A DNA stretch of 64,000 nucleotides from Aminobacter sp. AP02. GTDB lineage: Bacteria > Pseudomonadota > Alphaproteobacteria > Rhizobiales > Rhizobiaceae. Of this stretch, positions 56,288 through 64,000 are shown one piece after another. The DNA lies in NCBI RefSeq assembly GCF_003148805.1, contig NZ_QGGX01000009.1:1-64000 (forward strand), written 5' to 3'. The position numbers were made by a program, and so were the translations under genes. The notes beneath the pieces are model-generated. The model saw only the letters and a list, made by a program, of their open reading frames with translations. It was not told the DNA's origin and did no database searches. How positions within the stretch are numbered: the stretch's first letter is position 1; each line of letters starts with the position of its first letter.

Positions 56288-56773
56288 TCAGGCCGTCGCC
56301 TTGCTGCGCTTCTCATAGAGCATGATCAGCGTCTCGGCGACGAGCGCGGGCTTGTCCTCGCCTTCAATCTCGATGGTGTTTTCACCCTTCAGCAGATATT
56401 GCCTCGGGCCCCTTTCCTCCATCGAGATGAGGAACGAGCGCATGCGCACACGCGAGCCCACCTTGACCGGGGTCACGAAGCGCACCTTGTCCAGCCCGTA
56501 GTTGAAGGCGGCCTGGGTGTTTACCGGGATAACCCCCATGTCCTGGATGAACGCACCGATCAACGACAACGTCAGGAAGCCATGCGCGATTGTCGTACGA
56601 AACGGGCTCTGGCGCCGGGCACGCTCCGGATCGACGTGTATCCACTGACGGTCGCCGGTGGATTCAGCAAAACCGTCGATGCGGCTCTGATCAACAACCA
56701 CCCAGTCGGAAACGCCGAGTTCCTGGCCGACCTTGGTGCGCAGTTCCTCATAAGTCTCGATTGGCTTTGCCAC
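56288..56773 (-). CDS. MaoC-like hydratase
   Basis: A 161-residue single hot-dog protein. The R-specific enoyl-CoA hydratase motif is visible: the Asp in FAESTGDRQWIHVDPERA and the His in TTIAHGFLTLSL. It starts at GTG 56773 with AGGGGAGA in front. Such enzymes hydrate trans-2-enoyl-CoA and can feed PHA synthesis, which is of interest because a phasin gene is close by. It is the first of a set of four minus-strand genes, but it stands 3' to them, so operon membership is uncertain. Confidence 0.9.
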   Translation of the reverse strand: MAKPIETYEELRTKVGQELGVSDWVVVDQSRIDGFAESTGDRQWIHVDPERARRQSPFRTTIAHGFLTLSLIGAFIQDMGVIPVNTQAAFNYGLDKVRFVTPVKVGSRVRMRSFLISMEERGPRQYLLKGENTIEIEGEDKPALVAETLIMLYEKRSKATA

Positions 56774-56860
56774 GGTTGTCTCCCCTGCGCCTGATAGCGC
56801 CTTGCGATCTTGGGGACCATAGACCGCGCGTGTTTGTCAACCTTCTCGGTCAGATCGCCG

Positions 56861-58369
56861 CTATTCTGCAGCCTCGCGCTCGACCAGATCGTCCGTCCTC
56901 TCGGGATCGCCGGGCGCGGTTTCGCAGCCGAGTTCGGGAAATGCCACCGAGCGCTTGCCGTGGAAGTCGGTGCGCACGACCACCAGCCCCTGCTCCTCAA
57001 AGTAGGTCAGCAGGCGCCGTGCCCGGCGTGCCGAATGACTGCCATAGGCGTGTGCGATTGCTGCGTCCGACGGACAAGGCGCGCCCTTCACGGCCGCCTG
57101 AGCGACGATCAGGAAAACCGCCTGCAAGTCCTCGGGAAGTGCTGCGGACATGCCAAGCGCCTGCTGCCAGGTGTCGCTCGACGCCGTCTCGTCATCGATA
57201 CCCGAGCGAGCCACGGCATAGCGGCGGCGGAAGGTGGAAAGCGGCGGCGGCTCGCCCTGCATGCGCTTGATGCGGCAGCGGACAAGAAAATCCTGGTAGA
57301 GCACGGCATCGGTGCGGAACGCAGCGTCCGGATCCTCGACCATCTCGCGCACGATCGTGTCGATAAGCGCCTCGCGCTCGGCTTCGTCGAACAGTGGAAA
57401 TATCGGTTCGGCGACGGGCGCCGATGCCTCGGCGCGCACCTGGGACAGCTGAGCGATAATGTCAGCTGTCGGCGTCGGCGTGGGCGGCACGTGCCGCCGC
57501 ACGGTCTGGCGTGTCTCCAGAGGCGCCGGTGCGAAAATCAGGTCGCGTGTGTCGTCATTGGCATCAGGCAACGGCATCAGCTTGGGGCTGACCGAGCGCG
57601 CGGATGTTTCCACCGGGCCGATGGCCACAGGCAACGGCCGGCGCGACATGGCCGGTCCGAGCGCAATGAAGTTGCCGCGCGCCAGGTCACGGAACATCTC
57701 TGCCTGGCGCCGCTCCATGCCGAGCAGGTCGGCGGCGCGGGCCATGTCGATGTCGAGGAAGGTACGGCCCATCAGGAAATTGGATGCTTCAGCCGCCACG
57801 TTCTTGGCGAGCTTGGCCAGACGTTGGGTGGCAATGACCCCGGCCAGACCGCGCTTGCGGCCACGGCACATCAGATTGGTCATGGCGCCAAGCGAGATCT
57901 TGCGAGCTTCATCGGAGACTTCGCCGGCCACCGACGGCGCAAAGAGCTGCGCCTCGTCAACGACTACGAGCACCGGATACCAGAAATCGCGCTCGGCATC
58001 GAACATGCCATTCAGGAAGGCCGCGGCACCCCGCATCTGCTGCTCGACATCGAGGCCTTCGAGATTGAGCACGACGGAAACGCGATGCTGGCGGATACGG
58101 CCGGCGATGCGCGTAAGCTCCGCTTCGGTGCGCTGGGCATCGACCACGACATGGCCGAAACGGTCGGCCAGCGTGACAAAATCGCCCTCCGGATCGATGA
58201 CGCATTGCTGCACCCAAGGCGCGCTCTGCTCGAGCAGCCGTCGCAGCAGGTGCGACTTCCCCGAGCCCGAATTGCCTTGAACCAGCAAACGGGTCGCCAA
58301 AAGCTCTTCGAGATCAAGTTGAGCCTTCGTCCCGCCGGACGCCGCTCCCATCTCGATGCCTACCTTCAT
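56861..58369 (-). CDS. HerA/FtsK-like P-loop ATPase with winged-helix tail
   Basis: From ATG 58369 the product has 502 residues. It opens with the DUF87/HerA P-loop LLVQGNSGSGKSHLLRRLLE (Walker A) and has VLVVVDEAQLFAP (Walker B). A hinge rich in Pro (RRHVPPTPTPTAD) follows, and the C-terminus resembles a winged helix (SARRARRLLTYFEEQGLVVV). It probably acts on nucleic acid or as a motor. No nuclease (NurA) gene is next to it, so the usual HerA-NurA pairing is not seen. The function is unknown. Confidence 0.85.
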   Translation of the reverse strand: MKVGIEMGAASGGTKAQLDLEELLATRLLVQGNSGSGKSHLLRRLLEQSAPWVQQCVIDPEGDFVTLADRFGHVVVDAQRTEAELTRIAGRIRQHRVSVVLNLEGLDVEQQMRGAAAFLNGMFDAERDFWYPVLVVVDEAQLFAPSVAGEVSDEARKISLGAMTNLMCRGRKRGLAGVIATQRLAKLAKNVAAEASNFLMGRTFLDIDMARAADLLGMERRQAEMFRDLARGNFIALGPAMSRRPLPVAIGPVETSARSVSPKLMPLPDANDDTRDLIFAPAPLETRQTVRRHVPPTPTPTADIIAQLSQVRAEASAPVAEPIFPLFDEAEREALIDTIVREMVEDPDAAFRTDAVLYQDFLVRCRIKRMQGEPPPLSTFRRRYAVARSGIDDETASSDTWQQALGMSAALPEDLQAVFLIVAQAAVKGAPCPSDAAIAHAYGSHSARRARRLLTYFEEQGLVVVRTDFHGKRSVAFPELGCETAPGDPERTDDLVEREAAE

Positions 58370-58599
58370 CCTCTTCCCCAGTTGAATCCTGCCGCACCAC
58401 TTCGCGAATCGCTGTCGATTCCCGGAAGGCACAATACTCAGATCCAAAGTGTTTTAGCGCCTTTAAGCGCCCGAATGGACGCACAGCGCTCCAGTGGTGA
58501 TCGTTCTGCTTATCACCTCAATGCCGGCAATGCGCGGCCCGTATGGCGAAACCCACAAGAGAGGTGCATCTGCCGCAGCGTCAGCATGCGGCCAGGAAA

Positions 58600-59031
58600 T
58601 CAGCTCTTCTTGTCGTAGCTGTCGCGAATTTCCTGCATCGATTCACGGATGCGCTCGCGCAGGATCTCGACCGATTCCGTGCCCGATTTGCGCACGATTT
58701 GAGCTACCTCGCCGGCATTCTTGAGGGCCGCCTCGAACGAGCGCCTGGCGAAATCGGCCTGCTTGGTGAGCAGTTCCTGTGGATTTCCGGGAGCGCGCAT
58801 ACCTTGGGCCGCTTCGGTGATTTCATGCAATGCGCCCTGGATCATCTCGCGCTGCTTGGCCACCAGCGACGACGCGCCCGACGCGCCTGCCTTGATCGAT
58901 TTTTCCAGCGCTTCGAGGTTTTTACGGTGATGGCTGACGATGGCGTCTACATCCACCGCCGGCATCTTCAGATCGCGGCCAAACTTGGAAAACATGTCGG
59001 TGAAAGTTTCAGGTTCGGGTTTCTTGGCCAT
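58600..59031 (-). CDS. Phasin family protein
   Basis: From ATG 59031 the protein has 143 residues, all helical: DMFSKFGRDLKMPAVDVDAIVSHHRKNLEALEK, the phasin core with heptads, then REMIQGALHEITEAAQGM. Phasins coat polyhydroxyalkanoate granules and bind PHA. No PHA synthase is in the window; the MaoC hydratase 1.8 kb away could supply monomers. The frame is open for 40 codons upstream but begins without a ribosome site there. Confidence 0.87.
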   Translation of the reverse strand: MAKKPEPETFTDMFSKFGRDLKMPAVDVDAIVSHHRKNLEALEKSIKAGASGASSLVAKQREMIQGALHEITEAAQGMRAPGNPQELLTKQADFARRSFEAALKNAGEVAQIVRKSGTESVEILRERIRESMQEIRDSYDKKS

Positions 59032-59101
59032 GGCTCGCTCCCGTTTGGCTCCGGGCCTTCCCGGAGGTCGCAAGGCCAGAATAGAGCAGCAGCCGGCATG
59101 G

Positions 59102-60409
59102 TCAATTCGCCAGCAACAGCAACTCGGCTGAATAGAGCGCAAGGCCCGCAAGTCCGCCGATCAGCATGCCGTTGAAGCGAATATATTGCAGGTCGCGGCC
59201 GATATTGATCTCCATCAGCCGGGTCAACTGGCCGAGGTCCCAGCGCTTGACCTGTTCGGCGATGAAGCTGGACACGCCGCTCTTCTGGCTCTCGACGAAA
59301 GACGCAAGTGCCACCACGAAACCGGCATTCATGTCGGCGCGGATCTTGGGATCGCGCGCCAAATTCTGGCCAACCTCTAGGAAAAGGTTGGTCAGGTGCT
59401 TTCGCGTCATGGAGTCAGCCGATGCGACGTCCTGCTCGATGAAACCGCGCATGCTCTTCCAGACATCTTGCGCCAATCCGCGCAGTTCCGGGCGGGCCAG
59501 GAAGTTACGCTTCAGCTGTTCGGCACGCTGAGCGTAATCGGGGGAATGGCGCAACTGGTCGATGAAGCCGTGAACGAAGCGGTCGAACTCGCCGCGCAGC
59601 GGATGGTCGGGGTCGGCCCTGACCTCTTCCAGCAACGTCGCCGCAGACGAAACGATACGCTTGAGCAGATAAGCGTCGGCGCGGAACAGGTTGAACACCG
59701 ACGGCAGTTCCTCCCTGATCTTTTCGCGCAGCAAGGCAAGCGCCTGCTCGTCGCTCAGAAAATTGCCGATGATCTTGGTGAATTCGTCCAGCAGACGCTG
59801 ATGCCGGCGGTCGTCAGTGAAAGCCGACAATAGTTCGGCCGCCAGCGGCGCGACCTCGACCTTGCCGATGCGATCGAGCATGCGGCGGGTGGCGAACTCA
59901 CGCAGGCCCGAGCCTTCGATCGCCTGCAGCATCTGCGGCACAAGCCGGCCGACGAAACGCGATAGGCCCTCCGCCCTGCTTTTGTCCGACAGCCAGTCGG
60001 CAACGAGTGCGGCAAAATCCACTTCATTGAGCTTGTGGCGCACCGGCTCGGGCGCCAGGAAATTGGACTCGATGAAGCGCCCGAGATTCTCGGCGATGCG
60101 GTTCTGGTTGGCCGGGATGATCGCAGTGTGCGGGATCGGCAGACCAAGGGGCCGCTTGAACAGGGCGACGACCGCATACCAGTCGGCCAGCCCGCCGATG
60201 GTAGCGGCTTCGGCGAAAGCAGCGACGAAGCCGAGCCAGGGCCAGTAGGCCTGAAGTGATTTCGCGGTCAAGAAGACCGCAACGCAAACTACCAGTGCGG
60301 TTGTGGCAATGAACTTGGTCCGCCGCAGGGCCGCAAGTTTTTCGGCGTCGCCGCTGCCGAAAGCCATGTTTGCGCCTGCCGGCAAGGCTTGGCTCTGCGG
60401 TGTGGACAT
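59102..60409 (-). CDS. DUF445 inner-membrane protein (YjiN-like)
   Basis: The 435-residue protein has two membrane segments near the N-terminus (FIATTALVVCVAVFLTAKSL and the FVAAFAEAATIGGLADWYAVVALF region) and one at the C-terminus (FNGMLIGGLAGLALYSAELLLLA). Between them lies a long helical domain with repeated EFDRFVHGFIDQL-type units. It is the DUF445 family, of unknown function, with E. coli YjiN as the known relative. It starts at ATG 60409 behind GAAGGCGACCG, which gives a family-typical length. Confidence 0.88.
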   Translation of the reverse strand: MSTPQSQALPAGANMAFGSGDAEKLAALRRTKFIATTALVVCVAVFLTAKSLQAYWPWLGFVAAFAEAATIGGLADWYAVVALFKRPLGLPIPHTAIIPANQNRIAENLGRFIESNFLAPEPVRHKLNEVDFAALVADWLSDKSRAEGLSRFVGRLVPQMLQAIEGSGLREFATRRMLDRIGKVEVAPLAAELLSAFTDDRRHQRLLDEFTKIIGNFLSDEQALALLREKIREELPSVFNLFRADAYLLKRIVSSAATLLEEVRADPDHPLRGEFDRFVHGFIDQLRHSPDYAQRAEQLKRNFLARPELRGLAQDVWKSMRGFIEQDVASADSMTRKHLTNLFLEVGQNLARDPKIRADMNAGFVVALASFVESQKSGVSSFIAEQVKRWDLGQLTRLMEINIGRDLQYIRFNGMLIGGLAGLALYSAELLLLAN

Positions 60410-60481
60410 CGGTCGCCTTCCCTGTTCGTCGCAGGGACTATATCGGCAATGCCATGCGCGGCTTCAATTCGAAATGCGGTT

Positions 60482-61045
60482 TCAGGCGGCAATCGCCCTG
60501 GCTGCATGTGACACCGCAAGCTTGGCGGGGGCCCACTCGAGTTCGGCAGTTTCGTCCGTTTCGAGGTCGATCACACCATTGGTCTCGCCATATTCGAAGC
60601 TGAGCTTGGCGTTGAAGCGACGGGCAAGCGCCTTCATGGCCGCGTTGTTTGAGTGGGTGGTCACTTGAAGTCTGAGATAGCCCAGCCCCCGCGCCTGGGC
60701 GACCAGGCGCTGGAACAAGCGACCGCCGATCCCGCGATGCTGCAGCTGGCGTTCGACACTGAATGCGATTTCCGCAGTCGGCGCGCTCTCTTCGGCTTGC
60801 TCGTGCAACTCGGCCGCGGCCAAGACCTTGTTTCCCTCGACATAACCAATCACGGTCACACCTTCGCGAAAGCTGCGTTCGGCGTAGGACCTGAGGAAAT
60901 CGCCATCGGTCAGGCCGTTGAAGCGGTCACGCCGGCTTTGGGCGTCCAATCGGAGGAGGTGCTCGGCAAAGCGGGGCAGATCGGACGGTCGCAACTGGCG
61001 GATCACACCCGTCAATGGCCGTTGAGCATATTTGATCTGTTCCAT
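60482..61045 (-). CDS. GNAT family N-acetyltransferase
   Basis: From ATG 61045, behind GAGGACTGCG, the product has 187 residues. The acetyl-CoA binding loop is QLQHRGIGGRLFQRLVAQARGLG (motif A, Q/R-x-x-G-x-G/A), followed by a beta strand LRLQVTTHSNNAAMKALARRFNAKL. The substrate is unknown. It is divergent from rirA, with the ICE-like box in the shared region, so it may be iron-regulated. Confidence 0.87.
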   Translation of the reverse strand: MEQIKYAQRPLTGVIRQLRPSDLPRFAEHLLRLDAQSRRDRFNGLTDGDFLRSYAERSFREGVTVIGYVEGNKVLAAAELHEQAEESAPTAEIAFSVERQLQHRGIGGRLFQRLVAQARGLGYLRLQVTTHSNNAAMKALARRFNAKLSFEYGETNGVIDLETDETAELEWAPAKLAVSHAARAIAA

Positions 61046-61206
61046 GTCGCAGTCCTCTTGGGTTCCTCCCCAGAGTCTTCGACTCCCGACATCGGCAATA
61101 TTGTGCAACGCAGCATGGAATTCAACCCATCTACCTGCCCACATATGCAAGGCTGGTTTGCGCCATAAACATGACCATATTTATCACATATATTGACGAA
61201 CGCTGT

Positions 61207-61221
61207 CTGGAATTGTTCTAA
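61207..61221. promoter_or_regulatory. ICE/Irr-like box upstream of rirA
   Basis: CTGGAA-TTG-TTCTAA is close to the Irr consensus TTAGAA-N3-TTCTAA (ICE motif): the right half is exact and the left half differs at the outer bases. It lies 55 bp before the rirA ATG. Irr and RirA are known to cross-regulate in related alphaproteobacteria. Confidence 0.5.
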
Positions 61222-61275
61222 GGTATGGGCCATATTAAAACCACCGCGGACTCAACGCAGAGCAAGGAAATCGCA

Positions 61276-61737
61276 ATGCGCCTCACACGTCAGACCAATT
61301 ACGCTATGCGCATCCTGATGTATTGCGCGGCAAACGATGGACGGCTGAGCCGAGTCCCTGAAATCGCCACGGCCTATACGGTGTCGGAGCTGTTCCTGTT
61401 CAAGATCTTGCAGCCGTTGGTCGAAGCCAAGCTGGTGGAGACCGTGCGTGGCCGCAATGGCGGTGTACGCTTGGCAAAGCCAGCCGACCAGATATCGCTG
61501 TTCGATGTCGTGCGCGTCACGGAAGAGAGCTTCGCCATGGCCGAATGCTTCGAGAACGACGCGGCTGAATGTCCGCTGGTCGACAGCTGCGGCCTGAACT
61601 CCGCGCTGCGGGAGGCGCTGAACGCCTTCTTCGAAGTACTGGCCCGCTATACGATCGCCGACCTGGTGGCAGCGAGGCCCAACATGCGTGACCTGCTCGG
61701 CCTCCATTTCCCCGAACCTCAGGCGCTGGCGGGTTGA
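61276..61737 (+). CDS. rirA: Rrf2 family iron regulator RirA
   Basis: From ATG 61276 behind AAGGAAA the protein has 153 residues. It opens with the Rrf2 helix-turn-helix (MRLTRQTNYAMRILMY, then TVSELFLFKILQPLVEAKLV) and a wing RGRNGGVRLAK. Three cysteines at 91, 99 and 105 (ECFENDAAECPLVDSC) can hold a 4Fe-4S cluster. RirA represses iron-uptake genes when the cluster is present. The hmu operon converges on it, seven bases apart at the stops, so the neighbourhood supports the assignment. An upstream TTG-type extension to 61225 is unlikely. Confidence 0.92.
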   Translation: MRLTRQTNYAMRILMYCAANDGRLSRVPEIATAYTVSELFLFKILQPLVEAKLVETVRGRNGGVRLAKPADQISLFDVVRVTEESFAMAECFENDAAECPLVDSCGLNSALREALNAFFEVLARYTIADLVAARPNMRDLLGLHFPEPQALAG

Positions 61738-61744
61738 CCGCCGG

Positions 61745-62536
61745 CTAAGCCACGGCGGATTGCGGCAGAACGAAGGGCATGTTGGCCGCAGGCAACGCGC
61801 CAACACGCAAGCGGCATCCGAATACTTGCTCGATAAGATCGTCCGTGAGCACCGCTTGCGGGGAGCCCGATGCCGCCAGCCTACCCCGATGCATGACACA
61901 GATCTGGTCGGCGAACATGGCCGTCAGATTGAGGTCGTGCAGGATCGCGACCACACCACCACCGCGCCGCGCGAAGTCGCGGGCAATGTTCATGATGATC
62001 AGCTGATGCTTGATGTCGAGGCTGGATACCGGCTCATCGAGAAACAGATAGCGCGGCTGACCATCAAGAACTGGCGCCCAGACCTGGCACAACACCCGGG
62101 CAAGCTGCACGCGTTGCTGCTCGCCACCGGACAGTTCCTGGTAGAAGCGCCCGGCAAAACCTTCAAGATCGACACGAGCCAGCGCCCGCTCCGGCAACCG
62201 GTCAGCTTCGCCGGAAGGAACTCCAGACCTGCCGCCGGTGACGCCGAGCTTGACGATTTCGCGGACAGTGAACGGAAAAGACAGCGCCGTCGACTGTGGC
62301 AACACGGCCCGTATGCTCGCCGCTTCCCACGGCTTCAGAGCGGTCGCATTGCGGCCATTGAGGGAAACATTGCCCGAGTAGTGCAATTCACCGGTCAGTG
62401 CCTTCAAGAATGTCGTCTTGCCCGAGCCGTTGGGCCCGACAATTGCCGCCAGTTCGCCCGGCCGCACGGTGAAATCGACATTACTGACGATACGCTTGCT
62501 GCCAATCGACACCGAGACTTGGTGCGCTTCGATCAT
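61745..62536 (-). CDS. hmuV: Haemin ABC transporter ATP-binding protein HmuV
   Basis: From ATG 62536 the protein has 263 residues. It has Walker A GPNGSGKTTFLKAL, signature LSGGEQQRVQLARVL, Walker B RYLFLDEPVSSLD and the switch His in VAILHDLN. The FepC/BtuD type fits haem import. It ends seven bases from the rirA stop in convergent orientation. The gene follows hmuU after a 30-bp gap. Confidence 0.92.
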   Translation of the reverse strand: MIEAHQVSVSIGSKRIVSNVDFTVRPGELAAIVGPNGSGKTTFLKALTGELHYSGNVSLNGRNATALKPWEAASIRAVLPQSTALSFPFTVREIVKLGVTGGRSGVPSGEADRLPERALARVDLEGFAGRFYQELSGGEQQRVQLARVLCQVWAPVLDGQPRYLFLDEPVSSLDIKHQLIIMNIARDFARRGGGVVAILHDLNLTAMFADQICVMHRGRLAASGSPQAVLTDDLIEQVFGCRLRVGALPAANMPFVLPQSAVA

Positions 62537-62566
62537 CTTTTCTCTCACAATTTGGCGGAAGACGCG

Positions 62567-63676
62567 TCAAAGATCGACGACGCCACGCTTGCGCAGCAGG
62601 ATCCACAGGAAGAACGGCCCGCCAACGGCAGCCGTAACGATGCCGATGGGCAATTCGGCTGGCGCCACAATGGTGCGGCTCACTGCATCGGCAAGCAACA
62701 GCAGACAGGCACCCAGCAGTGCCGAGGCCGGCAGCAGGTAGCGGTTGTCCGGCCCGATAGCCAGCCGCAGCAGATGCGGCACCACAATGCCGATGAAACC
62801 GATGCCGCCGCTGACGGCTACCGACGCTCCAATCGCTGCCGAGACGGCAACGATCGCCACATATTTCAGCCGCTGGACCGGAACGCCGAGATGGCTTGCC
62901 GTCGCCTCGCCAAGCGCGAGCGCGTTGAGCCCCTTGGCCAAGAACGGCGTAGTCGCAAGCGCTATGACGATAATCGGCCCAGCGGCTGCGATCTTCAACC
63001 AGGTTGCGCCGGCAAGCGAACCCAGCTGCCAGAACGTCAGGTCTCGCAGCTGCCTGTCGTCGGCCATGTAGACGAGGATTCCCGTCAGCGCGATGGCCAT
63101 GGCACCGAGCGCGATACCGGCCAGCAACATGGTGGCAATGGAGGTGCGGCCCTGCCGTGTCGCGACATTGTAGAGGATGATCGTTGTGACCAGTCCACCG
63201 CCGAAGGCAGCAAGCGGCAGTGCGTAGCTGCCCAGAAGTGCCGTGAATGGTGCCAGAAACGTACCGCCAAGCACGATCACGGAAACCGCACCGAGCCCGG
63301 CACCGGCCGACACACCGACAAGGCCGGGGTCGGCGAGCGGATTGCGAAACAGGCCCTGCATGACAGCGCCTGATACCGCGAGTGCCGCGCCTACGAGCAC
63401 GCCCAGGATGATGCGGGGCAAGCGAATATCATAGACGATGATGCTGTCGCGCACCGACAGTGCTTCGTTGCCAGGCGTTGCGCCAAACAGCCAATTGCTG
63501 ACGAGACCAAGTGCCGAGGCATCTGAAGCTCCCCAGGTCAGGCTGAACAGCGCGGTGACCGCCAACACCACGGCAAGCGCGCCAATTGCAAGCAACGCGC
63601 GAGCGGAGCGGTCGCCGCTGACATGGCGAACGCCCTCTTCTTCGCCGGTCAGGCCGGCGATCGTTCCATCCACCAC
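62567..63676 (-). CDS. hmuU: Haemin ABC transporter permease HmuU
   Basis: From GTG 63676, behind AAGTAAGG, the product has 369 residues. An ATG at 63709 (380 residues) overlaps hmuT and has no ribosome site; a longer reading to 63856 lies within hmuT. It is a FecCD-type permease with about ten helices. Marks are RLPRIILGVLVGAALAVSGAVMQGLFRNPLADPGLVGVSAGAGLGAV near the start and VSGGIGFIGIVVPHLLRLAIGPDNRYLLPASALLGA towards the end. It passes haem from the binding protein across the inner membrane. A RirA/Irr-controlled promoter is likely outside the window. Confidence 0.9.
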   Translation of the reverse strand: MVDGTIAGLTGEEEGVRHVSGDRSARALLAIGALAVVLAVTALFSLTWGASDASALGLVSNWLFGATPGNEALSVRDSIIVYDIRLPRIILGVLVGAALAVSGAVMQGLFRNPLADPGLVGVSAGAGLGAVSVIVLGGTFLAPFTALLGSYALPLAAFGGGLVTTIILYNVATRQGRTSIATMLLAGIALGAMAIALTGILVYMADDRQLRDLTFWQLGSLAGATWLKIAAAGPIIVIALATTPFLAKGLNALALGEATASHLGVPVQRLKYVAIVAVSAAIGASVAVSGGIGFIGIVVPHLLRLAIGPDNRYLLPASALLGACLLLLADAVSRTIVAPAELPIGIVTAAVGGPFFLWILLRKRGVVDL

Positions 63677-63686
63677 TGTCTCGACC

Positions 63687-64000
63687 TTACTTCTTGACCG
63701 CGTCGCCATAGAGCGAAACGACCAGATCCTTGATCGCGCTGGCCGTGCGCGGGCCAAAGCCAAGCAGGTAGGCACCGTCCATGCGGATGACCTTCTTGGC
63801 CTGGCCGGCCGGTGTCGACGCGATCGCCGGGTGAGCGTAAAGGTCCGCGTCGCCAATGGCGAGTTGACCTTCGCGATCCATCATCAGGATAATGTCGGGT
63901 TTTGCTGTGATCGCCGCCTCGTCGGTGAGCTGCTTGTAGCCGGAGAACCCTTCGACCGCATTGATCCCCCCTGCCATCGTGATGATGCCATCGGCGGCCG
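63687..64000 (-). CDS. hmuT: Haemin-binding protein HmuT, C-terminal part (runs off window edge)
   Basis: About 104 codons at the C-terminal end of a periplasmic binding protein are visible: ITMAGGINAVEGFSGYKQLTDEAAITAKPDIILMMDREG, then GAYLLGFGPRTASAIKDLVVSLYG. This fits cluster A haem-binding HmuT. The start, signal peptide and upstream genes lie outside the window. Confidence 0.88.
   Translation of the reverse strand, partial: AADGIITMAGGINAVEGFSGYKQLTDEAAITAKPDIILMMDREGQLAIGDADLYAHPAIASTPAGQAKKVIRMDGAYLLGFGPRTASAIKDLVVSLYGDAVKK

Noticed and set aside
56810-58618. 602-codon plus-strand frame opposite the HerA-like ATPase
   Set aside because: No motif; the minus frame has Walker A and B motifs.
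61688-63373. 561-codon plus-strand frame opposite hmuV and hmuU
   Set aside because: Shadow of the two hmu genes, with repetitive charged text.
63677-63856. Longer start of hmuU inside hmuT
   Set aside because: It would add about 60 Arg-rich residues out of phase with hmuT coding; GTG 63676 has a ribosome site.

Overview
The window reads as chromosomal DNA of a high-GC alphaproteobacterium of the order Hyphomicrobiales, most likely near Mesorhizobium, Aminobacter or another Phyllobacteriaceae genus. The reasons are a RirA-type Rrf2 iron regulator beside hmuTUV haem-uptake genes, a RIME-like rhizobial intergenic palindrome, a perfect FixK/FNR-type box, many solute-binding-protein ABC transporters, and frequent TTG/GTG starts. 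I see no rRNA, tRNA, CRISPR array, IS element or prophage. The genus is inference.

Layout. 1-2519: start and passenger of a large autotransporter adhesin that runs off the left edge. 3383-11855: a minus-strand catabolic operon in the order of E. coli ydcSTUV-patD (binding protein, ATPase, two permeases, gamma-aminobutyraldehyde dehydrogenase), followed by a Tat-exported SnoaL-like protein and a GntR regulator and preceded by a LysR regulator. 12425-14834: two convergent AraC regulators. 15145-25471: two small membrane proteins, an RND efflux pump with lipoprotein adaptor, an SLC13 permease, a PepT-like M20 peptidase and an AbgT transporter. 25899-34594 (plus strand): a beta-solenoid-like membrane protein, a DUF900 lipoprotein hydrolase and a seven-gene Mrp/Mbh-type cation/proton antiporter with unusual fusions. 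34775-46151: a peptide ABC-transporter operon with an M14 carboxypeptidase and a winged-helix regulator, divergent from a fused HyuA-HyuB 5-oxoprolinase. 46261-51357: a ModE-like regulator with two matching operator dyads, an aldehyde dehydrogenase, a formyl-THF hydrolase-like formyltransferase and an FMN alpha-hydroxyacid dehydrogenase. 51510-56266: a form II CoxSLM molybdenum hydroxylase and an FAA hydrolase that seems to start at CTG. 56288-61045: MaoC hydratase, HerA-like ATPase, phasin, DUF445 protein and GNAT acetyltransferase. 61207-64000: rirA behind an Irr/ICE-like box, and hmuV-hmuU-hmuT running off the right edge.

The least familiar parts are the Mrp/Mbh-like complex (tandem-fused MrpD-type subunits, MbhE fused to MnhB, stand-alone MbhD-like subunit) with its two odd upstream neighbours; the separate formyl-hydrolase and aldehyde-dehydrogenase genes beside a regulator with twin operators; the CTG-start FAA hydrolase; and a GAATAGCGAGTAG-type intergenic hairpin repeat that sits inside two unrelated operons.
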